DNA of 64,000 nt from Dokdonella fugitiva (GCF_014138265.1 NZ_JACGXL010000001.1:372001-436000); one strand, 5' to 3'; shown: positions 42,467 to 52,600, counted from the stretch's first letter. Notes: generated from the sequence alone by a model not told the origin. Translations and numbers: made by a program.

Positions 42467-43870
42467 CTAGCCGCCGAGCAGCATGCGCAGCATGCGGCGA
42501 AACGTCGTCCGGTAGGGCGGGTTGAGCAGGCCGACGAGGTTCCAGCGCGCCTGGCGGAACACCGGCTTCATGCGCGAGAACGTACGGAAACCGTCCTCGC
42601 CGTGGTACGCGCCCATGCCGGACGCACCGACGCCGCCGAACGGCAGGTGATGCTGGGCGATGTGCAGGATCGTATCGTTGACGCTGACACCGCCCGCGAG
42701 CGTCGCGTCGAGCACGCGCTCGACTACCGCGCGACGATCGTCGAATACGTACAGCGCGAGCGGATGCGGATGCGCGTTGACGTAGGCGATCGCGTCGTCG
42801 ATCGAGTCGTACGGGACGAGCGGCAGCAGCGGCCCGAAGATCTCCTGTTGCATGACACCCATGCGATCGTCGACGCCGGTGAGCAGCGTCGGCGCGATGA
42901 CGCGGGCATTCGCCGGCACCTCGGCGAGCTCGTGCACGACCGCGCCCTGTTCGACCGCGGCGTCGCGCAGTTCGCACAACCGCGCGTGATGGCGTTCGCT
43001 CGCGATGCTGGTGTACTGCGCATTCGCGGCGAGCTGCGGATAGAGGCGCCCGACCGCCGCACGCGCGCCGTCGATGAACTCCTGCACGCGCGCGCGCGGC
43101 AGCAGCACGTAGTCGGGCGCGATGCAGGTCTGGCCGGCGTTGAGCAGCTTGCCGAGTACGATGCGTTCGATCGCGTGCGGCATGCGCGCGTTCGGGCCGA
43201 CGATCGCGGGTGACTTGCCGCCGAGTTCGAGCGTGACCGGCACGAGGTTCGCCGCCGCCGCGCGCATGACCTCGTGGCCGACCGCGGTCGAGCCGGTGAA
43301 GAGCAGGTGGTCGAACGGCAGCGCCGAGAACGCGCGCGCGACGTCGACATCGCCGTTGACGACGACGACCTCGTCCGGCAGGAAATGGCGCGCGACGAGT
43401 TCCGAGAGCAACGTCGCGAACGCGGGCGTGAGCTCGCTCGTCTTGAGCATGACGCGGTTGCCTGCGGCGAGCGCGTCGGTGAGCGGCCCGGCGGCGAGAT
43501 AGAGCGGATAGTTCCACGGCACGATGATGCCGACCACGCCGAGCGGCTGCGGGCGCAGTTCCGTGCGCGCCGGCAGGAACCAGAAACCCGCCCAGCGCCG
43601 CCGCGGGCGCATCCAGCGGCGCAGGTGCGAGAGCGCATGGCGGATGCCGGACAGGCTCGGGAACACCTCGAGCAGGTCGGTTTCCTCGACCGGGCGGCGG
43701 CCGAAATCGGCCGCGATCGCTTCGGCGATCTGTGCGCGATGATCGCGGATCAGCGCCTCGAGCGCGCGCAGGCGGCGCTTGCGCGTGGCGAGGTCGGGCG
43801 CGCCGCTGCGCGCCTGCGCGTCGCGCAGGCGGGTGTACTGGTCGCGCAGGAAGGGTCCGCCGTCCGTCAT
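42467..43870 (-). CDS. Aldehyde dehydrogenase (coniferyl-aldehyde type)
   Basis: A 467-residue NAD(P)-dependent aldehyde dehydrogenase of the short class-3 type used on aryl or long-chain aldehydes. It has the Rossmann GSTAVGHEVMRAA near 205, catalytic Glu in LELGGKSP near 226 and catalytic Cys in NAGQTCIAPDYVL near 260. The C-terminal segment is hydrophobic (NLVGLLNPPYRTTFRRMLRMLL), as in membrane-associated fatty aldehyde dehydrogenases. The start is 4 bp after the TonB receptor stop, so it is the last gene of that operon, probably oxidising an aldehyde derived from the imported compound. Confidence 0.92.
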   Translation of the reverse strand: MTDGGPFLRDQYTRLRDAQARSGAPDLATRKRRLRALEALIRDHRAQIAEAIAADFGRRPVEETDLLEVFPSLSGIRHALSHLRRWMRPRRRWAGFWFLPARTELRPQPLGVVGIIVPWNYPLYLAAGPLTDALAAGNRVMLKTSELTPAFATLLSELVARHFLPDEVVVVNGDVDVARAFSALPFDHLLFTGSTAVGHEVMRAAAANLVPVTLELGGKSPAIVGPNARMPHAIERIVLGKLLNAGQTCIAPDYVLLPRARVQEFIDGARAAVGRLYPQLAANAQYTSIASERHHARLCELRDAAVEQGAVVHELAEVPANARVIAPTLLTGVDDRMGVMQQEIFGPLLPLVPYDSIDDAIAYVNAHPHPLALYVFDDRRAVVERVLDATLAGGVSVNDTILHIAQHHLPFGGVGASGMGAYHGEDGFRTFSRMKPVFRQARWNLVGLLNPPYRTTFRRMLRMLLGG

Positions 43871-43874
43871 CGGC

Positions 43875-46319
43875 TCAGAATCTCACGAGTGCTTCGATGC
43901 CCCACATGCGCGGCGGCGTGATCAACGCGTACGGCGTACCGAAGACGGTCGCCGAAATGTTGCTGACGCCGGTCACGTAGCGCTTGTCGAACAGGTTGTT
44001 GACGAAGAATGCCACACCGAAGCGCGAATTGTCGGAGGTCCAGCCGATGCGCGCATCGGTGCGCTGCTGCGCGCTGCCGACGCTGAAGTTCGGGCTGATC
44101 TGGCAGGTACCCTGCAGCACGGAATCGGCGTTGCAGCGCGACTTGCCGCGCCAGGCGTGTGCGAGGTCGAACTCGACGTTGCCGCCGAGGATCGCATGCC
44201 AGGTGTAGGCGAAACCGGCCGACATCGACCAGCGCGGTTCGCCGGTCGGCTCGCCGCCAAGATCGACGCCGGAAGGCGCGATCGCGTGGCCGTAGGTCGA
44301 ATTGATGTACGCGCTCGTGAAGTTGAGGCGCAGGTCGTCGGTCGGCGCCCACTGCGCCTCGACCTCGAGGCCGTCGGCCTTCTGGTTGCTGCTGCTCACG
44401 AGGTAGCGGGGCACGCCGGAACCGGCGGTGTTCGGGTCGAGCGTGAGCGACTGGCGGTTGTCGTAGTCGTAGTGGTAGATCGACGCGTTGAGCAGCAGGC
44501 CGTATTCGGGGAACGTGCTCTTCACGCCCGCCTCGTAGTTCCAGACCTTCTCGGGCTCGAAGCGCGAGGCGACCTGCACGCTGTTGTAGCCGCCCGCCTT
44601 GTAGCCCTTCGTCGCCGAAACGTACGCCATCACGTCGGGCGTGAAGCGGTAGTCGAGCACGACGCGCGGACTGGTGTCGTTCCAGCTGTCCTTGAACGAG
44701 ACCGGTACGCCGACCGCGTCGGTGAACACGAGGTTCTGCTGGAACGTCTCGATCGGGATGCCGATGAGGTCGAGGATGCCCGCCGCCTGCAGCTGGGCGA
44801 GCGTCGCGTCGAGCCCGGGCGCCTGGCGCGGCGCGTTGAACCACGAGAACGTCTTCTCGTCGCGCGTGAAGCGCACGCCCGTCGTGAGGTTCCAGTTCGA
44901 GCCGAGGTGCCAGATCACGTCGCCGTAGGCGGCGAACGCCTTGAAGCGGCCGTTGTTGGAGATCTGCTCGCGCCACGGTTCGCCGAGCAGCGTGTTCGGA
45001 AAGCCGTTCAGCGCGAGCACCTGGCTCAGGTAGTTGTAGAGGGTGCCGTCCGGCGTCGGCGCGGGCGAGAGGTTCAGCGCGAGCGTGTCGATGCCGTCGG
45101 TGAAGATGTCGGTCTGGCTCGTCTGGCGCGCGTGCTCGTTGTAGTAGCTCGCGCCCGCGACCCAGTCCATCAGCGCGGTGTTGCCGGCGAACTTGAACTC
45201 TTGGTACCAGCTGCTGTTCGACTCGATGTTCGCGGTCGAGAGATAGCTCACGATGTGGTTGGTGCCGTCGTAGTCGCCGCGGTTGAGCGTGTCGAAATCA
45301 CGCCACGCGGTCGTCGAGGTGAAGCTCGCCCAGCCCAACTGGTGGTCGATCGACAAGGTCACGCCGTCGAAGCGGCGCGATTCGCGCGGATCGACGGTGT
45401 CGTTGTAGAGCGGCGCGTGCAGCGGATCGAGGAACGTCGACGGGTCGGGCGGGAACGGCGGGCGCTGGTACGTGTCGTTGGCGAGCGGGACCAGGCCGAT
45501 CGCGGCCTTCGGCAGCTGGTTCAACTTCTCGTGGTCCCACGACAGCAGCACGCGCGTGTCGTCGGTCGCGCTCCAGCGCCAGGCCGCGCGCGTGCCCCAG
45601 TCGTCGTCGCCGCCGTAGCGCGTCGCGTTCGCGGCGTCGCGGATCCAGCCTTCGCTCTGGTTGTCGACGACGCTGAAGCGGAACGCCATGTCGTCGCGCA
45701 CGGGCAGGTTGAGCAGGCCGTCGACGTACTTGCGCCCGTAGTTGCCGACGCGCACGCGTGCGCGGTCCTCGAACGTGTTCGACGGTTCGTTCGTGATGAT
45801 CGAGATCGCGCCGGCGGCGGCGTTGCGGCCGAACAGGGTGCCTTGCGGGCCCTTGAGTACCTCGATGCGCTTGACGTCGTTGAACGCGAGCAGCGCGCCG
45901 CCCGAGCGTGCCGCGTAGACGCCGTCGATGTAGACGCCGACCGCCGATTCGGTGCCGACGCCGAAGTCGTCGGTCGAGATCCCGCGGATCTGGTAGTTCG
46001 GCTGGGTCGGCTGCTCACCGCTGACGACCAGACCGGGCACGAACAGGCTCATGCGGCTGAGGTCGGTCGCCGCGAGCGTGTCGATCTGCTTCGCGGTGAC
46101 GATCTGCAGCGGGATCGGCACCTCCTGCATTTCCTGCGCGCGGCTCTGCGCGGTGACCGTGATCACGTCGAGGCGCGAGGTCTCGTCGGACGGCTTCGCT
46201 TCCGCGGCGGGGTCCTGCGCATCGTCGGCAGCAAGGACGGCGTTGCTCGCGGCGAGCGTGGCGACGCCCGACAGCGCACGGCCGAGGCATAGCGCGAGTG
46301 CGCGTTTGCGGATGATCAT
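43875..46319 (-). CDS. TonB-dependent outer membrane receptor
   Basis: The ATG at 46319 has GGGGAACGAG upstream and gives 814 residues. A signal peptide ends near VLA-ADD (residue 30), a TonB-box-like LDVITVTAQ follows at about 50, and the plug domain (about 55-165) has VPIPLQIVTAKQI, PNYQIRGIS and VLKGPQGTLFGRNAAAGAISI. The remaining 650 residues form the 22-stranded barrel and end in the expected aromatic residue (EALVRF). This subtype, in proteobacteria such as sphingomonads, imports lipophilic or glycan-like compounds rather than siderophores. The operon partners are surface lipoproteins, not iron genes. Confidence 0.94.
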   Translation of the reverse strand: MIIRKRALALCLGRALSGVATLAASNAVLAADDAQDPAAEAKPSDETSRLDVITVTAQSRAQEMQEVPIPLQIVTAKQIDTLAATDLSRMSLFVPGLVVSGEQPTQPNYQIRGISTDDFGVGTESAVGVYIDGVYAARSGGALLAFNDVKRIEVLKGPQGTLFGRNAAAGAISIITNEPSNTFEDRARVRVGNYGRKYVDGLLNLPVRDDMAFRFSVVDNQSEGWIRDAANATRYGGDDDWGTRAAWRWSATDDTRVLLSWDHEKLNQLPKAAIGLVPLANDTYQRPPFPPDPSTFLDPLHAPLYNDTVDPRESRRFDGVTLSIDHQLGWASFTSTTAWRDFDTLNRGDYDGTNHIVSYLSTANIESNSSWYQEFKFAGNTALMDWVAGASYYNEHARQTSQTDIFTDGIDTLALNLSPAPTPDGTLYNYLSQVLALNGFPNTLLGEPWREQISNNGRFKAFAAYGDVIWHLGSNWNLTTGVRFTRDEKTFSWFNAPRQAPGLDATLAQLQAAGILDLIGIPIETFQQNLVFTDAVGVPVSFKDSWNDTSPRVVLDYRFTPDVMAYVSATKGYKAGGYNSVQVASRFEPEKVWNYEAGVKSTFPEYGLLLNASIYHYDYDNRQSLTLDPNTAGSGVPRYLVSSSNQKADGLEVEAQWAPTDDLRLNFTSAYINSTYGHAIAPSGVDLGGEPTGEPRWSMSAGFAYTWHAILGGNVEFDLAHAWRGKSRCNADSVLQGTCQISPNFSVGSAQQRTDARIGWTSDNSRFGVAFFVNNLFDKRYVTGVSNISATVFGTPYALITPPRMWGIEALVRF

Positions 46320-46366
46320 CTCGTTCCCCTTTCTGTATGCGGGCTCTCGCCCGTCGAGTTCTTCGG

Positions 46367-47524
46367 TCAACCCGTGCCGCTGCAACTCCCCTGTTGCGCA
46401 GCGATCCAGGCGCGGATCAGTTCGAGTCCTTCGCGGTGCACCGTGCTCCGGCCGAGCTCGGGCATCATCACGCCCGGCTCGGCCGACTCCATGCGGAACG
46501 GCAGGATCGAGTCGCCCGGCTTGCCGGGCACGATGTCGAAGAAATGGTCACCGGTGCCGCGGCCAGCCGCGACCGGCGGCTTGCAGATGCCGAGATGGCG
46601 ATCTTCCGGCGTCGCGATGTCGAGCGTCAGGGCGGTCGTGTTCGCCGCGCCCTTCGCGTTGTGGCAGTGGCCGCAATTGATGTCGAGATAGGCGCGCGCG
46701 CGCGCGTCGAGCGGTTCCCTCGCGTCGTTCCACACGGCGTTGCGCGGCGCGTCCGCGGCAGCGGGGGTGCCGGCGAGGTAGCCGATGCGCGCGAGTTCGG
46801 CGAGCTGATTGCGCTCGCCGTCGGCGTAGCGGAAGTCGCGATTGAGATGACGCGCCTTCGGCCCGATCGGCGCGATCGCGCGCGTGACCCAGTCGCGCGC
46901 GTGGCAGCTCGCGCACTGACTCTCGTCGGGCACGACGTAGTTGAACGCGTCGCGCGCGCCGTCGGCGGCGACGAGCTGGAGCGGGATCACGTCGCCGGTG
47001 CGCGCGAGCACGGCGTCGGTTTGCGCCGCGTTCCACACGTAGGGGAACGCGGCCCAGCCGTCCGCACGGCGCACGAGCAGGCGCGTCTCGACGAGGCGCA
47101 CGTGGTCGAGGTCGATGCCGGACGGGCCGTAATCGTGCGCGACGTCGTAAGTGCGCGCGACCGCCGCCGGCGAGCGCGAGGCATGCTCGGGCAGCGGGTA
47201 ATAGAAGGTCTTGCTGATGATCGTGCCGACCGGGAAGTCGAACGTGTCGGTCGCCGAATAGCTGGCCGACACACCCTTCGGCATCCAGATCGTACGAAGC
47301 TTGTGCGCGTAGTCGGTGAACAGCGGCGTGTTGAGGTCGTAGGGCACGACGCCGTCGTTCGGAACGAGGCGCTTGCCGGCGACGTCGAGCACGTGCCAGT
47401 CGCTGAGCAGCGGCGGACGCCCGTCGGCGTGGAAGGTGACCGGCGGCGGCGCGTGACGGCACGCGCCGAGCGCGAGCAAGGCGGCCGCGACCGACAGCGC
47501 ACGCACGATCGACGACGTCGGCAT
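46367..47524 (-). CDS. Dihaem-type lipoprotein of the HNE_0200 family (TIGR03806-like)
   Basis: A 385-residue lipoprotein (lipobox LGAC, Cys22) with two c-type haem motifs: CASCH near 200 and CGHCH near 285 (NCGHCHN). Its LNTPLFTDYAHKLRTIWMPKG and FPVGTIISKTFYYP segments match the HNE_0200 family, which occurs in two-gene units with the beta-helix family encoded just upstream. The start shares one base with that gene's stop. The haems suggest a periplasmic or surface redox step on the substrate that the TonB receptor imports; this is inference, since the family's reaction is not established. Confidence 0.88.
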   Translation of the reverse strand: MPTSSIVRALSVAAALLALGACRHAPPPVTFHADGRPPLLSDWHVLDVAGKRLVPNDGVVPYDLNTPLFTDYAHKLRTIWMPKGVSASYSATDTFDFPVGTIISKTFYYPLPEHASRSPAAVARTYDVAHDYGPSGIDLDHVRLVETRLLVRRADGWAAFPYVWNAAQTDAVLARTGDVIPLQLVAADGARDAFNYVVPDESQCASCHARDWVTRAIAPIGPKARHLNRDFRYADGERNQLAELARIGYLAGTPAAADAPRNAVWNDAREPLDARARAYLDINCGHCHNAKGAANTTALTLDIATPEDRHLGICKPPVAAGRGTGDHFFDIVPGKPGDSILPFRMESAEPGVMMPELGRSTVHREGLELIRAWIAAQQGSCSGTG

Positions 47525-48774
47525 CACGCCTTGCCCGCGAGCACGACCGGCGGCAGCTTGTCGAGCGTGCACTGGTACGGCTTGGTGTCGGTGCTCGGGT
47601 TCTTGTAGCTGCCCGGACCGTCCGCGTTGAGCACGCCGACGTCGCCGTTCTGCACGCAGATGCGGTCCGTCGCCGGCGGCAGGCCGTCGACGAGCGACTT
47701 GGTGTCGACATAGCCGTCCCAGACGATGTCGGGGAAATGGCCGGTCACGCCGTAGACCGCGCTCTTGAGGATCTTCAGGTCCATGCCGTCCGGCGAATCG
47801 CCGCCGCCCTTGAAGCGGTTGTCGTAGATGAAGATGCCCTTCGGGTACGGGTTGTAGTTCGGGTCGACGCCGGTCTTGTTGTAGTAGTTGGTCGAGAAGT
47901 AGCTCGACACGATCACGTTCGCGGTGCGGTGGTCGGCGATGTCGTTGTCGAAGATCTCGACGCGGTCGTTCGAATTGACGATGACGCCCGAACCGGCCGG
48001 CACGCTCGCGACCGCCGCTCCCTTCGCGGCGAAGTTGCCCGTGTTGTTGTCGTGCACCTTGTTCTTGAACACGCGCGCGTTGCGCCCGGCCTGCGACAGG
48101 TTCGGCATGTTGAACACGAGGATGCCGCCCGTGTTCTCCGTCGCCGTGTTCTCGTAGACGTCGGCGTCGACCGAGTTCTCGATCTCGATGCCGGCGACGT
48201 TGCGCTCGGCGCGGTTGCGCCGCACGACGATCGTCTTCGACTGGCCGACGTAGATGCCGGCGTCGGACGCGCCGATCACCACCGAATCCTCGATCAGCAC
48301 GTTGCTCGTCTTGACCGGATAGAGGCCGTAGGCGCCGTTGGTCGTCTTCGGGCCGCCGGTCCATTCGACGCGCACGCCGCGGATCGTGATGTTCGAGCCT
48401 TCGTTGATCTTGAGCGCGTCGCCCTTGGTGTCCTCGAGCGCGAGGTTCTCGATCGTGAAGTCGCTCGCGTTGACGAGCAGTCCCTCGGGACCGACCACCT
48501 GGCCCTTGAACGACAGCACGGTCTTGTCCATGCCGGCACCGCGGATCGTCACGCCGTTGCTGCGCAGGGTGAGGCCGCGGTTGAGCGTGTAGTGCCCGGC
48601 CGGGATCTCGATCACGCTGCCGGATTTCGCATCGAGCAGCTGTTGCTGCAGGTTGCTCTGGAACGAAGCGTCGGCGCTGCTCTGCGCCGGCGGCGGGGCG
48701 GATTCACCGCAACCGGCGAGGGCGGCGGCGAGCACGATCGTGAGACAGGACAGGCGCATGGCATCGGTTCCCAT
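47524..48774 (-). CDS. Parallel beta-helix surface lipoprotein (TIGR03805-like)
   Basis: The ATG at 48774 follows GGGGGATCC and gives 416 residues with lipobox LAGC (Cys22). The body is a right-handed beta-helix: repeated turns such as NITIRGVRVEW, NVLIEDSVVIGASDAGIYVGQSKTIVVRRNRAERNVAGIEIENS. This family regularly pairs with the haem lipoprotein encoded next. Beta-helix proteins commonly bind or cleave carbohydrate, but no lyase site is evident. It is the first gene of the four-gene operon and lies 133 bp after the AraC gene. Confidence 0.9.
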   Translation of the reverse strand: MGTDAMRLSCLTIVLAAALAGCGESAPPPAQSSADASFQSNLQQQLLDAKSGSVIEIPAGHYTLNRGLTLRSNGVTIRGAGMDKTVLSFKGQVVGPEGLLVNASDFTIENLALEDTKGDALKINEGSNITIRGVRVEWTGGPKTTNGAYGLYPVKTSNVLIEDSVVIGASDAGIYVGQSKTIVVRRNRAERNVAGIEIENSVDADVYENTATENTGGILVFNMPNLSQAGRNARVFKNKVHDNNTGNFAAKGAAVASVPAGSGVIVNSNDRVEIFDNDIADHRTANVIVSSYFSTNYYNKTGVDPNYNPYPKGIFIYDNRFKGGGDSPDGMDLKILKSAVYGVTGHFPDIVWDGYVDTKSLVDGLPPATDRICVQNGDVGVLNADGPGSYKNPSTDTKPYQCTLDKLPPVVLAGKA

Positions 48775-48907
48775 TGGATCCCCCGGAGGTGCCGCGGCGA
48801 CTCGACCGTGCCGTGGCGTATTGCCGCACTCTCGATGAACTCGCCGCGATCGGGGAGGGGGGGAATTTCCGCCAATGGGGGGCGGATCGGCCAACCGGGC
48901 TCCGCGC

Positions 48908-49978
48908 CTACGCGACCGCGTGGCGGGCGGCCTGCGGCGGCATCCCGGTCCAGCGCTTGAACGCACGACGGAATTCGCGCGGATCACTGAAACCGAGCTC
49001 GCTGCCGATCTCGGCGACACTGAGCGGACCCCGCTGCAGCAGGTCGAGCGCACGCTCGGCGCGCACGCGGTCGTGGATCTCGCGGAACACGCAGCCGCGG
49101 TCGGCGAGGCGGCGGCGCAGCGAGCGTTCGCTGAGGTTGAGCGTGCGCGCGACGTCGGGCAGGCGCGGATGTTCGCGCAGCCGGTTGCGCAGCAGGTGTT
49201 CGACCGACGTCACGAGCTCGTCGCCGTGCGCACCCGCGTTCGCGAGCTGCTGCCGGCACAGGAGCAGCGCCTGCGTCGCGGTCAGCGGGTTGTGGCTCGC
49301 GAGCGGATGCGACAGCCAGCGCGTGTCGATGACCGCGCGGTTGTGGTCGGCGCCGAAGCGCAGCTCGCAACCGAAGAACGCCACGTAGTCGTCGTGGTAG
49401 GTCGGCGCGGCATAGGTGAGTTCGAGCCGCTGCACCGCGAACGACGGGCCGACCAGTCCGCGCGCGACCGCGAACGAACTCGCGAACAGTTCCTCGCACA
49501 GGAACGGCAGCAGATCCGGTTCGCGGAAGCGCGGCCAGGCGGCCAGCGCGACTTCGCGCTCGTCGATCGCCTCGAACGTGACGTCGAGCAGGCTTCCACA
49601 CACGCGGTGGTGCTCGATGCCGACGCGCATCGCGTCGCCGAACGTGCGCGAGGTCATCATCGCGAGGCCGAGCAGGCCGAAGCTGCCGACCGATTCGTTG
49701 CAGCCGACGTGAAGCCCGAGCGCGGGCTCGTCGAGTGCCTTGAGCGCGCGCCGGATCACCGTGCTCGCCTGGCGGTACGACACGCGCAACGCGGGATCGG
49801 TCAGTTGCGCGACGCCGAGACCGAGTCCGGCGAACCAGCGCTCGCTGGCGATGCCACGCGCTTTCGCGAGCTCGGTGAGATGGACGAGCACGTTCGGCGG
49901 AATATCCGCGAGCGTGTAGCGCGCGTCGGCGCTGCGTGCCGCATCCGCATTCGCGTCCGCTTCGGTCGGGTGGATCAT
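48908..49978 (-). CDS. AraC-family regulator with arabinose-binding-like N-terminus
   Basis: A 356-residue protein with an N-terminal ligand domain of the Arabinose_bd type (about 30-220, SVGSFGLLGLAMMTSRTFGDAM) and a C-terminal AraC double helix-turn-helix (about 250-350: LPDVARTLNLSERSLRRRLADRG and LSVAEIGSELGFSDPREFRRAFKRWTG). This OruR/ArgR-like subgroup usually senses lipophilic or amino-acid compounds. It lies directly upstream of, and in the same direction as, the beta-helix/TonB operon, so it is the probable activator. The operon's promoter should lie in the 133-bp gap. Confidence 0.93.
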   Translation of the reverse strand: MIHPTEADANADAARSADARYTLADIPPNVLVHLTELAKARGIASERWFAGLGLGVAQLTDPALRVSYRQASTVIRRALKALDEPALGLHVGCNESVGSFGLLGLAMMTSRTFGDAMRVGIEHHRVCGSLLDVTFEAIDEREVALAAWPRFREPDLLPFLCEELFASSFAVARGLVGPSFAVQRLELTYAAPTYHDDYVAFFGCELRFGADHNRAVIDTRWLSHPLASHNPLTATQALLLCRQQLANAGAHGDELVTSVEHLLRNRLREHPRLPDVARTLNLSERSLRRRLADRGCVFREIHDRVRAERALDLLQRGPLSVAEIGSELGFSDPREFRRAFKRWTGMPPQAARHAVA

Positions 49979-50064
49979 CGAAAGGAATCCGCGCGCTGTT
50001 CCAGCCCGCTATCTAGCACGCGCGGGGCCGTCGTTGTTCACGCAGCGCAGCATGCGTGGAGGCC

Positions 50065-52590
50065 TCAAGGCAACGTGTCCACCGCGGCCGCGAGCGCTCG
50101 CTCTAGGCGCGCATCGAGACCGGCATCGCACGGCGCGCCGAGCTCGCTCCAGCGCTGCAGCAGCGCGGCGAGTTCTTCAGCCGGGCCGATCGCCGCGCCG
50201 CCGCTCATGCGCGCGGACAGGCGTCCGATCTGCAGGCTGCGGCGCCGTTCGCGGTCGTCGGCCGGCGAGTCGATGCCGGCGAGCAGTTCGAGCTCGACGA
50301 GGACATCGCGCTGCGCATCGCCGAGGTCAGCCGCGGCCTGCGCCGGCGTACCCGCCTGCGCTGCGTCGAAGCGCGCCTGGAGTCCGGCAGCAGCGGCGTC
50401 GTCCGACGGCATCGCCAGCCAGCGCTCGCGCGCGGCGTCGACCGTCGTCGTTGCCGTTTCGAGTGCGCGGCACACGCGATAGCGCTCGAGCCAGGCGTGG
50501 TAGCGCGCATGTCGCCGCGCGCGATCCTGTCGCCGCGCGATGTCGCGCAGGCGCTCCTGCGCGTCGGCGTAGCGACGCGCGAGCGCGTCGTCGCGCAACC
50601 GCAGCGCGTCCCAGGCCGTCTGCAGGCGGCCGACCGCACCGCGCTCGGGCGGGGCGTCGCCGGCGGCGAGCGCCTCGAGCTCGGCGCAGATCGCTTCGGC
50701 CTGTTGCCGCGACTCGACGTCGCGCGCGCTGCGTTCGGCACGCTCCGCATCGAGCTTGCCGAACACGCGGTCGATCGCCGCGCGGAAGGTGGTCCACTGT
50801 GCCTGGTCGCGCGTGCGACGGCCGTTGCCGGCGCGCTGCCAACGTTGCTGCAGTTCGCGCGCGGCAGCGACGGCGCCACGCGGTAGCGCCTCGGCGAGCG
50901 CTTCCGCTTCGGCGATCAGCGCGGCTTTCGCGCGTTCGACGTCGGCGTCGCGGCGCTCGATGCGAGCATCGAGCGCCGTCAATCCGGTCTTCAGCGATTG
51001 CGCGAGCGCCTTGCGCTCGCGCGGCTCGACGCGGTCGAGCCCACGCAGCGCTTCGACGGTCTCCCGGCGCAGGTTCGCGATCGCGGTCCAGTCCTCGCTG
51101 TCCGCGGCGAGCGCGGCATGGCGGCCGAGCAGGTCGCGGATCCCTGCCGCCTGCGACTGGCGCAGTTCGTGGCGCTTCTTGAAATACCCTTGCGCGGGCG
51201 CGAGCGCGGCGCGGCAACCCGCGTGGAAGCGCCGGTTGAGATCGCCGGCGCGCGCACTGCCGCCTTCGAGTGCATCGAGCCGACTCCATGCGAGCTGCGC
51301 TTCGCGCACCTTGTTGGCGACCGCGTCCGGATGCAGGCCGCTGCCGGGCAGGGCTTCGATGTCCTCGCACAACTGCTGGCGGTGCTGGTTGTCGGCCCAG
51401 CGCTGCCAGCGGCTGAGTTCGGCGTAGCGCGCGTCGACGTCGGCGAGTAGCGCCGTCAGCGCCTTCGGCAGTGGCGCGTCGATGCGACGGCGCAATTCCT
51501 CGCTGCGCGCCTTGGCCGCATGCCCAGCCGCACTGTGGCCCGACTCGAGCGCCGCCGCGCATTCGCGCAGCGTCGCCTCGAGTTCGCCGAGCAGCGCGCG
51601 CTGGTGTTCGGCTTGCTGGCGACGCGCTGCCTGCGCTTCGTCGAGCGAAGCGGCGAAACGCGCCTGTGCGATCAGCGGCGCGACCACCGCATCGGCATCG
51701 GCGTCGGTCGCGGCAAGCGTGTTTTCCGATTCAGGCGTCCGTACATCCGTCGTCGACGGCGTGACCGCGGCGGCGGCTTCCTCCGCGACCGCGACGACGG
51801 CCATGCGTGGCGCGACCGGTTCGCGGCTCGTCGCGAGCAGCGTGCGCGCGGTCTGGAAACGCTGGCGCAGCATCGGCGTCGCGGCCGAGTCGACCGCGGC
51901 CCACTGCTCGACCAGCTCGCGCTCGGTATCGGCGTGGTCGGGCACGCGCAACAGCTGCTCCATGCGCTCGCACAGCTGGCGTGCGCGCTGTTCGAGCGTG
52001 GCGTCGTCGCCGCGACCCATGCGCAGCGCTTCGATGCGCTCGCGCGCGCGGCGGCTGACCTGCTTGTCGGACTTGCGCGCGCGTTCGGCGAGGCGGTCGA
52101 GCATCGCTTCGTCGGCGAGGCGGTCGACGAGGGCGAGGCGGATCGCGGCATCGCGGTCGGCGAGCGCGCGCTCGAACAGCAGCGCCGGACGCACGACCTG
52201 CTCGAGCGCGGCACGCCGGAGTTCGGGCTCCGGCGCGTGGCAGGCGATGCGCTCGGCGAGTTCCGCGTCCTCCTGCGCCTTCAGCAGGCGCAGGCGTTCC
52301 GCCAGGGGCGGCGCCGAGGCGTGCGTGCCGGAGAGCAGGTCGAGCCAAAGCGCACGCGCCTGTTCGCGCACGCCGGCATCGGCGTCGTGGCGCGACAGCG
52401 TCTGCGCGATGCCGGGATCGGCGAGCCGCTTCGCGGCGGCGATGCGCACGCCGGGATCGGCGTCCTCGCGCGCGAGGCGGCCGAGGTTGGCGACGAGTTC
52501 GGCGTCGTTGTCGTGCGCGATCGCGCTGCGCCGCTGCGCGGCGTCCTTCGACTGCCAGCGCGGCTTGCTGAGGAAAGCGGGCAATTTCAT
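50065..52590 (-). CDS. DUF349 protein
   Basis: An 841-residue soluble protein that is almost entirely helical and charged. Residues 1-190 read like HEAT-type repeats (LVANLGRLAREDADPGVRIAAAKRLADPGIAQTL), and from about 340 onward several DUF349 units follow, each about 70 residues with W-R and DAR-type patterns (DWTAIANLRRETVEALRGLD, RDQAQWTTFRAAIDRVFGKLDAERAERSARD). Proteins of this family occur widely in proteobacteria, some near cell-division or stress genes, with no established function. No signal peptide or membrane segment is seen. Confidence 0.85.
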   Translation of the reverse strand: MKLPAFLSKPRWQSKDAAQRRSAIAHDNDAELVANLGRLAREDADPGVRIAAAKRLADPGIAQTLSRHDADAGVREQARALWLDLLSGTHASAPPLAERLRLLKAQEDAELAERIACHAPEPELRRAALEQVVRPALLFERALADRDAAIRLALVDRLADEAMLDRLAERARKSDKQVSRRARERIEALRMGRGDDATLEQRARQLCERMEQLLRVPDHADTERELVEQWAAVDSAATPMLRQRFQTARTLLATSREPVAPRMAVVAVAEEAAAAVTPSTTDVRTPESENTLAATDADADAVVAPLIAQARFAASLDEAQAARRQQAEHQRALLGELEATLRECAAALESGHSAAGHAAKARSEELRRRIDAPLPKALTALLADVDARYAELSRWQRWADNQHRQQLCEDIEALPGSGLHPDAVANKVREAQLAWSRLDALEGGSARAGDLNRRFHAGCRAALAPAQGYFKKRHELRQSQAAGIRDLLGRHAALAADSEDWTAIANLRRETVEALRGLDRVEPRERKALAQSLKTGLTALDARIERRDADVERAKAALIAEAEALAEALPRGAVAAARELQQRWQRAGNGRRTRDQAQWTTFRAAIDRVFGKLDAERAERSARDVESRQQAEAICAELEALAAGDAPPERGAVGRLQTAWDALRLRDDALARRYADAQERLRDIARRQDRARRHARYHAWLERYRVCRALETATTTVDAARERWLAMPSDDAAAAGLQARFDAAQAGTPAQAAADLGDAQRDVLVELELLAGIDSPADDRERRRSLQIGRLSARMSGGAAIGPAEELAALLQRWSELGAPCDAGLDARLERALAAAVDTLP

Positions 52591-52600
52591 CGAGCGAGGG

